64,000 nucleotides of DNA, taken from Antedon mediterranea (Eukaryota; Echinodermata; Crinoidea; Comatulida; Antedonidae). The translations under genes were made by a program, and so were the position numbers. The notes under the pieces were generated by a model. The model was not told where the DNA came from and ran no database searches. It worked only from the letters and a program-made list of their open reading frames with translations. The stretch spans positions 23,517,070 through 23,581,069 of the forward strand of contig NC_092671.1 in the NCBI RefSeq assembly GCF_964355755.1. Reading direction: 5' to 3'. Below are positions 11,201 to 23,200 of the stretch, in pieces. The stretch's first letter is position 1; each line of letters begins with the position of its first letter.

Positions 11201-14200
11201 TCTACACATTAACAAACATTGTTTATAATACATATTTTCTAATCATATTTACATTTTTTTTTAGACATTTGCTCTTTCTCTTAAATTTTGAGACATCATC
11301 ACGATGATTCAATCATCTTTTTTTTTTTTGTTGCATTTTACATTAAAGACCCATTCTCTATAATTGTTGACGTTTTGTAAAAATAATGCATATACATTGC
11401 ATTAATTGCATGTATAAAATTGAGTCGCCATTTTTCGACACTATAATTTACTATAAGGAAGAAAAGATATCAACGCGTTCACCGACGAAAAAAAAATTTG
11501 TCCATTGCCAAGTGTAATGTATTTAAAAAATACTATTTTCTGACTGATTTTTTTAGAAATGAGTTTTTGGAAAATATTGTGTAATAACTTTCAAGTAAAC
11601 ATACTTAAACATAATATAAGCTTCTTAATACTTCTTTTCTGCTGCTGTTTAAAAATATTTGGTCTATCCATGGATTAAAGAATAGAAGGATGCATCGACG
11701 GTGACATCAAACGATTTTACAACGCGCTTGCCTATACTAAAGCACTGCTGCCAATCAAACAAACACGCTCATTGAACTCCGTGTCTCTAACCGCGGCCCT
11801 CTGTAAAACGCTGCGAATCAACTGTTACATTTTTTTAGACCAAAACATAACCATGTAGAAATCGTATGCGCAGTCTGAATGTTCTATTGACATGTCTGCG
11901 TCGATGATTAATTGACAACAAAAATATATTGCTGAATAATTCTGTTTTAGTTTCATCACAATCGGACTACGAAAAGTTCACTTTCTTACGACTGGTAATT
12001 TTAAGTAGTTGGTAATATTAATAAAATATGCAATTTTTATATTTGAATTATCATTATTTGCCTGCTATCTTCTGTCATTAAAAATTGCGTTAATCTATAG
12101 AATATTAAATTATGCATTTGACCATGTATGTTAGCGTGGCCGGTGTTCACCCATACAACAATCATGTTTTTAATATATGACTAAGCAGTGGTTTCTTCAT
12201 AAATCTCCTTAATTATCGATGTGATTATATTTAAATTGTAGTGCCTGGTGATTGGCTAGTGGTTATGTCATCCACATCACATCCAATCACCGGGTCTAAT
12301 TGAATGAAAACAGCGATCCCTGATCCGGGACTGGCTGGCTATGTATAGTTGCGATTCGTTACCTAGCGGTCGTTTTGAAAAGTACACGCAGGGCAAACTT
12401 AATGACGAACAAACGAAGTACCTATTATTATTCACACAAGAAGTAAGACAACGGTGAGTATATAGATCATGATTACACGTTGTATCTACTACACTTAAGA
12501 TTAGCCTAGGCCTACCTAGGCAGTATCAATGTCGGCAAATCAAATGGTTTACTAGTAAGCCTAGAAGGCCTAGCTAGGCCTAGTATCCTTGCTGATTTTG
12601 TAATTGTACATGTATCGCAAAAAGTTCATTTTTACAGTCAATATTTTTTCTGTAATACCATCAACAGACAAAGACGGAGTATAAGACCATCCACAGACAA
12701 AGAAGGGTATGTAGGACCATTCACAGACAAAGGAGGGATAGGACCATATTAACCGAGGAAGCATACAAAAAGAAGATGCAATCAAAATAGACCTACCACT
12801 TGGAAAACAATAAATTGTAGAATAACTGAGGCTTGATTGTTGAAATATAAATAAATAAAATGGCCTTCATTGTAAGGTCATTAATAATATATTAATTAAA
12901 TATAAACTTGATCATCATACTATTCATTTGACATTCAAATAAAGTCTATCTTGAAAAGAAGCTCATAATACAGTATCACCTTTTCAAAGTTTTACGGTAT
13001 GTTCCTCTGTCAAACTATTAAAACTTTTAGCCAATCAGAAGGTGCCATCATCATTGAACTAATGGTACCACGAAGCACAAGGTTTACCAATTTTATGTAC
13101 TATATACAATTTAAGTCCATTAATCATTTAATATAATTACGCCTATCAGGTCAAAGTTCAAAATTAGGTGCGTTTAAGACCAACATAGTATATTCACATA
13201 ATTAAAAATCAATAAATAAATGTCAAAGGTCATAAATTGTGTTTCCGGTCATTTTATGTGAAAATGTTTGATTACTACAAATATAAATGTCTCTATTCTG
13301 AACATAATGATACCAAAATCGATTGAAAATGACCACTAGTTACAGAGATATACAAATACAAGGTCAAAGGTCAAACTGAAAGAAACGTCATTTTTGGACG
13401 AAACTTTTCATTAGAGCAAATAGAAATATACAGTTTGTGAACAATTTGAGACCAGAATTAAGTCTCTAAATATGTATAGTTGCCAAGATATGAACAATTT
13501 TTGTTTTTATTGTGGCCATTTTGAAATCAAGATGGACACCATACCCCCTCCCCCCCCCGGGGGGGGGGTGCCAAGTGTCCAACGTCTATATACATTAAAG
13601 AAACTTTATGCCAAGTTTCATGCTTTGGTAATAAAATGCACAGCTCATGTCATTAAACTGCTCTAAACTTAATGTTAATTTGTGTAAAAAGATACCTATT
13701 TTGAATCTCTTGTACTGTACTTAGCTCTGCTCAGAATACACAGTGACCCCAAGTCAAGTCAATCAAACGAAAAAATAATTTATATTGAATTTTTCGTTTT
13801 ATTTTGTCTAAGGCCTATGTGTAGACCTAACCTTACTATTAAATCCTGCCATTATGATATTAACTATTAGCACTTTTTGCATTCCATACTTTAATAAGGC
13901 CGATTTGACCTATTAGTATTTGGCAGAGTTGACGTGAGGCCGAGTTGGTTTGAGGCCGAGATGACGTAAGGTAGAGTTGACTTGGGCCGGACTTGACTTA
14001 GGGCCGAGTTGACTTTGGCCGACTTGACGTGGGGCCGAGTTGACTTTGGTTGAGACAGTTTAGGGCCGAGTTGACCTGCACCCATATCATGTACATATTA
14101 GACATACAAAATGGTATTATCATTTAGCCACCTGAATTTTTTTTAAATAGAATGTTTTCCCTTTTTTCATGACAATTGCATTCAACAGAGCGCATCTTAC

Positions 14201-17200
14201 TTATCTGTGCCAGATTTTCTCTTCAATTTGTATGTTCTTTCTCAAACAATCATCTTTCTCACAGGTTACCACCATTTTCATTTGATGACATCACATCTAA
14301 CAATTTGAATAATGTGGGTCATGTAATTTCACCAATATTTGAATATCATGCTCTTCTTAATTTAAAGATGACCTTGATGTTTATAACAAAGCTGCTGAAA
14401 TGTAGATGAATTCATGTAAAAATTATGCCTAATAATAATAGTACCAGATGTTTTGACATAATCATATGGCCAACTAAATTTAAAAAGTAATTTTTTTTTT
14501 AATTTAAAAGAGAGCGCACCATGCTTCTAAATTTTCAATTTTTTTCCAAATATCCTTTTGCTGAAATTATTATCTTCTAAAATTGTCATCTTCATGTTTG
14601 ATTTTGATAACGTCGTCATACCAAACAATTGTGGGTCCCGTAATTTCACCTATGCTATATTTAGACCAGTTACTGTATTGTTTGTATATCGAGACATAAT
14701 AGGCACCACTCAGAACTATATGCATCAAGGCATAGGATGGCATACATCAACGTTTTGTGCTCATATTTTTAAAAATTAAATGTCATTGTCTATAAAATTA
14801 TCTTTTATCACAATGATCACCTATAATTCATCAAAGTGACGAATTAAATTCTAGTTATTAATTGATTCAAGATAGTAATCATGTCTTGTCAAAGAAAATT
14901 TTTTTATTTTCGAATGCATAAAAGTAACACAAATAAACACAACCATTGCTATAAATTTAATTTAAAAATAAATAAATGATTCATATTTCATTAATCATTT
15001 TATAAAGATTTGTTGTACAAAAATTTATGTCTAATAGTGCTGGTGTGTTTTGCAGCTCAATATTTGAATTCTAAATATTAATGTAAATGTATCTGATTCT
15101 ACAATGTTCCTGACAGGAAATCTTTCGAAAGAACTGGATGTTTAAATTGGTTGGACGGGAAGTTTTTTACATTGGAAAACACAAGGCTACTGTTACAATA
15201 GAGGCAACTAGTGGATTTGCATATGAGTATTCATTGGAAGTTGATGGGAAAAGCTTAAAAAAATTCACTGAACAAAGATCAAAAACAGCCAAATGTTGGA
15301 CTCTTACATTAGATGGAATTGATACAAGAATAGTGTTTGGTGAGTTTTTTATTACGAGTAATTCTTTTAACAAAGATAATTTCTATTGTTTAATGGTGTT
15401 TTTCAGTATCTATATATTAAATCTGGTAAATTGGTCACGTAATTGTACGTATTTCCACCAAAACCGACGAATAAAACATTTTATATTTTGTACACTAATG
15501 TTGATAAGGCATCATGTCCAAATGTTTTCAAATGTACAAACTGCGTCAAACGGTCACTGATGATTGTTTGTCGCGTGTAACGATCGTAAAGGAGCTAATT
15601 AAATTATTCATTTGAATATATATATAGGGTATTGTACCGCCAACCGCCACCATAATTGTCTAGTCGATGTTTTATTATGCCTACTGCTGCTGCCGTAGAT
15701 CAGATGGTGTAAACAATGTTTAGGCCCAGCTGCCTTTCACCTACTGTTTTATCTTTTTCACTTATGAGTTCACTACGTACAGCAAGTTTATTATTATCAA
15801 CAATATTATTATTGAAATACTGTCAACTTACGTGATGTTAACATAATACAGTGTTCCTAGTAGCGCTAGATCGATTGATAGCCTGTGTATACGTGTGTGC
15901 ACCAGTCCCATCATGTAGGGATGATGTTACCAGATTTTTGCTGATTGCTGGTCGGCATTTTTTCCTACAGCGCCATTGTTGGAGGCTGTGTGTGTACATA
16001 ATATTTTTAGGTTAAATGCAATATTTATTTTGATGACTGTGTGTTGAGGTTTATATGTTACGTACTGTAGTCTACGAATATAATATAAATTTCAAAATAT
16101 TTCAACTTTGTTTTAATAGTTAATGCAATCCGAGTATAATCCCACACCAATAATTTTCGCCAAATGTCATTCTTGGTCCTACAGTGTTATTCTGTAATTC
16201 AGGTTATTTTGTTCAAGTTTAATGCATTGCTAATTTACCACACAAAATAGTATAAAATGTAAAGTAGTAGTACTGGTAAAACATTATAATACTATAGTCC
16301 AGAAATTTTGAGCAAAACGTTGAATTGTATTATTTTGAAATAAATGCTAAATAAGTCAGTAAAACAACAATTTCCAAAATTCATTTTCATTTATCCACTA
16401 TACTGTACAACACTGTTGCTTAATCCACACTCCAGAAAAGAAAATATGATCGAAATTTGCAGAAAGAAGCAATTAAACACTGTTATTTCAAAGTTCGGAA
16501 CGTCCGTAATTAGGCCTACTACAGAAATTCGGCCCAATATTGCGGACGTTGGGAAATGAAGATAAATAGGGTACTACGGAAATGATGGGGAATCCCCGGA
16601 AAAATGCAATAATTACGGACAAATCAACGACATATATGACAGGGTTTTCCACGTACTGTATATTTTTGTGACGCACACAAGCAATCCAAACAGTCAGAAC
16701 TTCATTCTGAGTATGTTCAGAAACATATCTAAAAAAAAATTGTGCACGGTTAATTTTACACTGCAGTCAGTCAATTTACATATAGACTCTCCAACCCTGG
16801 ACTTCTATAACGTTAATGGTTAATATATAATAAAATGGGATCTAAATTTTAACTTAGTGGCAGAAAAAAACATTTATATGAAATTAAGGGTGTTGCCCGG
16901 GCAACTGGGGAAACACCCCTGCATCCGCCCCTGTTCGCATAGAACAAAAATATATATGTGTGTGGTGGCACTATATAATACCCCTTTCACACTAAAAGCA
17001 AAACTCTGGAGTTCAAAACAGCAGGGTTGAACAGCTGAATGTTCTATGTAGGGCGAACTGCGGGGACACATCTGTGTTTTGGTGTGAAAGGTACCAATAT
17101 TAAACTCCTGAATTTTTAGGTCAAAAGGTCATCCTCACACGATCAATCATTGCTTTAGTTTTATTTCAAAATACTTTATATTTGTACAAAATATTTAGCG

Positions 17201-20200
17201 GGACTAAAAAATATAGTATAAATAATAATAATATAATGACTTCTGAGACTTTTGAAAATAATTATTAAATTAAAAATATCATTACCGGTAATTAAAATGA
17301 TTCAAATGATCATCGGTATGTAAGCAAACAAAATAGAGGGCGACATTTACATTTTTATTTTATAAATCCTGGTGTTGCTTGGTTGGTGTGAATGGGGTAG
17401 CTCCGGAGTTTCCTGACGTTCTGATGGTCACAAACCCTGGGGTGTCTCCGGAGATCACTCTGGAGTTTGAGTGTGAGTGTGAAAGGAGTATATGTATGGA
17501 GTGCTATGTAGGCATAAAGTCAATCTAGATATTACATTCCTCCATTTCTTTAAAGATAGATGAGTTCTGGTTATGATTTATTATATCATAGATTCCAAGT
17601 TATTAATGATAGCTGGTTACGCGAGTCCAAGTGTCCAGTATATAGTACAGTAATATAATCATTATAATTAACATTATAATAACTCCAATTTTTAACTTTT
17701 AACACAACAATATTTAAAATTTGTTTAACAACGTACAGGTATTGGCCATCATAGGGTGTCAAAGTCCCATCATGAAGTATATTCTGCCCCGTATCAGTAC
17801 AATTGTTCGTGCACTGTCCATATGATTATGTTCGTTACACATTATCCATGACATAATCTTTTAGATGTAAAAGGTAGTTTGTGTTGTCTCTGTGGTCTTT
17901 TACTTGGTTCATTAGGTCGGTTTGTTGGTGGTTGTTCTGGTGTAGTTGTGATTTGTCTGAGTAATTTTCTCTCCAGTCTTCTTCCTCATTCTAGTTGTTT
18001 ATGAATCGGTTGGCTAATTTTAATTTGGAAGAGTTTCTGTGTATCTGTCTGCCATCTGTGACTCTTGATGATCCGTTGATTTTGTAAATTACATAGAAAG
18101 CTGGTTCATATGCTGTTCCGCAACCTATAAGTTGCGACCCAAACAATAGGACTCATAGGTTGGGTCACGAAATCGTCTCCGATGCTGAAACTTTTTATCA
18201 ATAATACACTGGTCTAGATGTGAAATTCTACAAAACATTTTACATCTATAGTTTTTTGTTTTATTTTTAAGGGTAATAACAACATAATTCCATGACAAAA
18301 CTGGTTTCGAAGAAAACCGTTGTTTTTCAATAGAAACAAGTCCATACACAAATTATAGCGATGTTGTTCAGGCCAGTAGACCGGGGAGGGCTCCCCCACC
18401 ATTTTAGCGAACCCCCCTGACGTTCGCATTGAAATGCAAATGTTAGTCAGTCACATGTGTTTGTTGGCGAAAAAAGTAGACTACAATCATTTTGTCGCGC
18501 TGTGGGAATATCATTTTCAACCAACTAGAGGTTCCATTTATCATGAATTTTATGTGCGAGAGTACCATCTAGGAGAGTCATTTAACTAAATTCGCTTTGC
18601 CACAGGCCCCACCATATAATCATCAAATAAGCTTGCGGAACGCTGCTGTAGACCATTTGTTCCTTTTCTGTTGCTTTAACAATACATAGTCACCAATGAT
18701 GAATGTATGTTCCTTGGTATTTGTTTTTTATTCTGTTCTTGCATAATTGTTCTTTGTGCTTTCTGTCATTTGTGTTGGTTGTTGAGTATGATCCAGTCTG
18801 GTTCTAACTTGTCTCTTGTTCTTTGCTTGGTATGGGCTTATTCCAGATGAGTAGATCTGAACCCCATTAGGATTTCTTGCAGGGCTTTATTTTTATCTCT
18901 GTGTTGGAGATGTGCTATTTGGTCTGTTTTGTTTACTATTTCATGAAGCTCATTGCATGTTCAGGTGTAACAAGAGGATGGTGGAATCTTCTGCTGCAAA
19001 TTCTTCAAACTATTTTGAATAAAATTTTGTCCGTCTAAAATATCTTGGGTATACCATTGTTTGAGAAAATGTTCTTTAATTTGCTCTTCGTTGATTTTAG
19101 TGCAGTAGAGTATAGTCTCTCTACCTCTAGATATCTGGATCTTTTGTCAATGACCACTAGGTTGTAGTGTCCATCTGGATATAGTCCTCCAAAATCTGCT
19201 GATATCATACTCCATGGTTTGTCGGGAATTTCTGTAGGTTTAACAAGTTCTTATCTGTGTTCTTTAGTCGTCAGTCCACATTCAAAACATTGACCAATGA
19301 TCATCTATGTTAAGCTGTTTAAAGCTGGAGACCAGTATTTTTCAATTGGCATTCGTTTGGTCCTTGTCTAGATGTCCCATGTTGTGAGCAATTTTCACAA
19401 CTTTTCTTTGTAATGATGTTGGTACTATTTGTCTATTCCTGAAAAGTAATCCTTCTGTTATTACGTAGATTTCATGTCTGATTTGGTAGAATTTCCCAAT
19501 CATCAAGTCGCATTATTTTCTGGAGTTGGCGGTTAGTTTCTGTTTCCTTTTCGATCTGGATAATTACCATTGAGTGTTCATCTGTGTTTATTTGCTTTAT
19601 GACGAGTTCTGTTGCATCTGATTCTGTTGTTGGTAGTCGATGTCTAGATAGGAAATCCATTGGATCTCTTTCGTCCCGTCCTGATTCATATACAATTTCA
19701 TATTCATTTTTCAATTCTCGGTTTAGCTGTGCTTTTTGAAAACATTGGGATTATTGTTTTGTGAGCAGTGATAATTCGAAATCTTGGAGCTCCAAGTAGA
19801 TACATCCTCAACCTGTCCTTTGCCCACTTTACTCCTATAAATGCATCTTTCTCTGTCCGGCTATACCTCTTCTCTGTTTCTGTCATTGTCCTGCTGAGGA
19901 AGTGGACAGGTCCCTTTTCTGTCTGTTGCCTCAGTGCATACAGTTATAGGTAGCTTTGGGTTAAAGTAAGCCATTGTGTTCTCATTTGTGTGTCAATTCT
20001 TGGAGCAGTGCAGTCAAAGTTGTGACCCTGGGTATGAATTTTGATAGGTAATTCTTTAATACTGCGTGTCTGTGTGTTTATATTCCAGTGTTGTCTTTTT
20101 AACAATGACTTTCATCTCGTTTGTTTCTTTCAGTAACCCTGTTGGTTCTATTTGTAACATTCCTAAGTCAGTGAATATCTGTTCACTTAACAATGGTGGA

Positions 20201-23200
20201 GACTCATTTCTTCCCCTCACTCCAATTATTGTAGCTGGAGTACCTCTGGTTGTGTGTTACTTTGTTTTCGTTCTATTCTTGAATGGTTGGAACTGATGTT
20301 CATCCATAATGTTCCCGGTCACGACATGAACACCAACATCATTGATGTATATCAAGACAGTCTCTATAGAATGTTTGGTATTTGCCTTCCTCAACTTAAT
20401 GTGATATTTGAAATATTCATCATCTGAACTAGTGTCCTCAGTGCAGGTTTTGCCTTTTGTGACGTTTTCTGATTTCTGGGCTATGGTCACACTACAGCTC
20501 CAAGCCTGGTGTGACTCACCGCGATCAAGATTTTCGTAGTGTGACCAAACATGGATCGACTTGCGCCTGGCTTGAAATCGATCTCAATCCAGGCAACTCA
20601 ACCTTAGCTTGACTGGGATTGACATTCTTTTTCGGAATCTGGCCAATCACAGTCATCAACTCTGTGGTGTTTATAGGGAATTTTAGTGGATGGATTATTT
20701 TCGTGGATTCCATCGGGTTTTGGTTGATTTTTTAGATAGAACATGAAGATATCAAAGAGATTTTTGCATTAATTTTTCTTCTTGTAATCTGAGGTCCTTC
20801 GTAACTATCACCGGCATTTTGTATGCTGTGCATTGCCATTTCATTGATTGAAGACGAAACTAGCATTATATACGAGATAGGATGCCACCTCTGTCTGCGG
20901 CAGGCCTATATTATGCTTATGATCAGTCAATTGGAATATATATATTTTAAATTTGAGTCACCTACAATAACAACAAAATGCATACCTAGTGAATTTTAAA
21001 TAAAATTGTAAGTATGTACTACATATTGGCTCACATTATTTATTTAGCTAGCCGACTGATTTCCTGTTTAATAGTTCGGAGGACAACCCAACCGAATTCG
21101 AATATAGTGTGACCGCCAAATAAGCTCAAGCCTTGCTTGAAATCTCAATTGCGGTGAGTCGCGCCAGGCTTGAGGCTGTAGTGTGACCGTAGCCCTAGTT
21201 TTCTAATAACCTTTTTGGCAAACTTTTGCGTAGTGGTTTCTTCCTCCACACGACTTGCACTTTTGTCCATATGCTGGGCAACTTTTTCCTGGTGGGTGTT
21301 GGTTGAATAACCCACAGTATTTGCACTGTATTGTATGTGATCACCTTAATTGTCTCAGATTTTCTTTGTGTCATATGTTTGTGGATGTGTGAGAGCGGGT
21401 ATTGCTTTGTGTGATTTACTCCTATGTCACTACAAATACATATCAAGCATGGTGATGGTTGATATGTGGCTTGAAATAATTGTTCAGTTTATATTTTAAT
21501 TTTGCATATTTCCCTACTAATGTAAAATAGAGAAATCGTTAGGAATAGGAGGTGACCGGGATTCAGACCATATACAAAATTAAAAGATAAACTGAACAAT
21601 TATGTCAAGCCACAGATCAACCATCACCATGCTCAATATAGATGATTGAGGAGCGCATCATTTTTTCCACGTTGCTCGTGATTTTGAAAAAAACCGGACC
21701 TACTCTCAATGCTTTCGAGCCAGTCAGTCCATTGTGTTCCCGCTTTCAGTGGATTATTGTCCAGTACAAACTGTTGGGCTCACAGAGATCTGGCGTTCAT
21801 CGCTGCATTTGCAATAATGTGGAGTAAATATCCTCAATATGCTGTAGTAACTACTGTACAGTACTCTCACAAAGTCTTCTAATCCTCGTCACCAATGTAA
21901 TGATGGTATATTATTGTTGCTTAGTAACTTGTACTTTATTAGATGCGATTGCATTCCGCCATGTTAGCATAGAACAACAACATGTGTGTGTGGTGGTGCT
22001 ACTGTATATATGTATGGAGCTCTATGTAGGCATAAAGCCAATCTAGATAATTCAACCGGCAGAATTTGGAGTAAGAAAAGAATGGGCACAAGAGGAGAAA
22101 GAGGATATTGCGTGACACGTGCGAACACTGACGGTCAAGCATTCGCTGCTGTTATTTTTAGACCTTGTTTTTATCGATATCCTCCTTGGCAGCATCTCTT
22201 CTCTTTCTGCGATCTGATCGGCTACTCTAGATGTTTGCTAATGTATTTAGAAATTCACCTAGATGTGCCTAGTTCATGGAGGTTCATCGGTGGCGTGGCA
22301 CATTGTGTTGCTATTGTCTCAGGTGTTTGTAAATTTATCGTGGGAACTTCCTATTGATATTTTCCGTCGACATTGCAAAAGAAAGCGATTAAAAAAACAT
22401 TCCATCACGATGTTTAATATTAATATTAAATTCTTTATTGAGGTAACAAACTTATAAGTTTTAGAATGATGGCTTGAAATCTGTACCCCCGCCATACAAT
22501 TCAGCTACAAACTCTCTTTTTATTTAAAAAGGCAAACTGAATCAAATTGTTTGGGCCTTGTTTTGACTCATTGTTAAACGCAGTACTAACATTAGACAGT
22601 GATATCTGATAAAAGGCAACATTAATAATACTGGACCAAATTAAATATCGTTACTTATCCACAATGGATCTACTACTGTATTGATTATTGCACATTTTTT
22701 TTTCTAACTGAACCCAGAACCACAAAGCAATCGCAATGCAGCAACATGTTTCTTGTCCTTCACTAAATATGTAAATGAGATTGACTTGCCTTTGCGGTAA
22801 AATGCCGAAGTGAAATCACACCAGTCATTGTTAAGAAATCATTCAAACAATGCCTTTGCCATTGCACTCAGTTGATGAATTCGAGTACATCTGTTGTATA
22901 GCTTTCCATGGATGAAACCGTTCAGTGAACCTTCAGCTAGTAAGTCGGATTCTGTAAGTATATATTCCATGCCAGAATCTTCAATGTATGTTCTATTACA
23001 GCTCCGAAAAATGCCAATGTGAAAATTTCCCAATAAAATCAGTAACCTGTCGAACAAGGACGATTTTAATGCCTGGATGGACAAACCCGCAGTCACTGCC
23101 TATGTATACAAGATATATGGGTTTAAAAGCATGAACAGTATTAATAAGGCCAGGTACCAATCGTTTCGCAAAATGACTGGAACGAAGAAAGTCAAGAAGA

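Larger units (their letters stand above)
17990..21775 (-). pseudogene. Gypsy gag-pol remains
   Basis: In minus-strand order: a Gag piece at 21645-21775 (NNPLKAGTQWTDWLESIES); two zinc-knuckle-like clusters at 21205-21325 (CKYCG..H..CPAYGQKCKSCG); a protease-like stretch at 20100-20490 where the expected Asp-Thr-Gly reads V-T-G; then immediately the end of RT/RNase H at 19704-20040 (TLTALLQELTH, YFNPKLPITV, ETEKRYSRTEKDAF); tether and integrase at 18950-19470 (YEPGRDERDPMDFLSR-like, ADFGGLYPDGHYNLVVID); and the integrase C-terminal part at 18650-18760 and 18000-18114 (GDYVLLKQQKRNKWS, RQIHRNSSK). The YXDD-bearing RT core is absent. The CPAYG knuckle and GDYVLLKQ motifs point to the Mag lineage. 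Several stops and frameshifts. Confidence 0.85.
16919..22055 (-). mobile_element. Degraded Mag-like Ty3/Gypsy LTR retrotransposon
   Basis: Minus strand, in FAIM intron 2. The right (5') LTR is about 21896-22055 and the left (3') LTR about 16919-17539; they share GTTMGCATAGAACAA, TATGTATGGAG and GGCATAAAG.CAATCTAGATA. Reading minus, the 5' LTR ends CATTACA and is followed by a primer-site-like TTGGTGACGAGGATT. A pure-purine tract AAAGAAATGGAGGAA borders the 3' LTR (17540-17554). Gag, protease, RNase H and integrase remains are in order between them. At least four other elements have inserted: 16981-17490, 18115-18641, 20481-21195 and 21446-21633. Frames are broken and the core reverse transcriptase is missing, so it is dead. 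Confidence 0.88.

Noticed and set aside
13891-14085. 64-codon minus-strand ORF rich in SALSQVRPKS
   Set aside because: Minisatellite translation.
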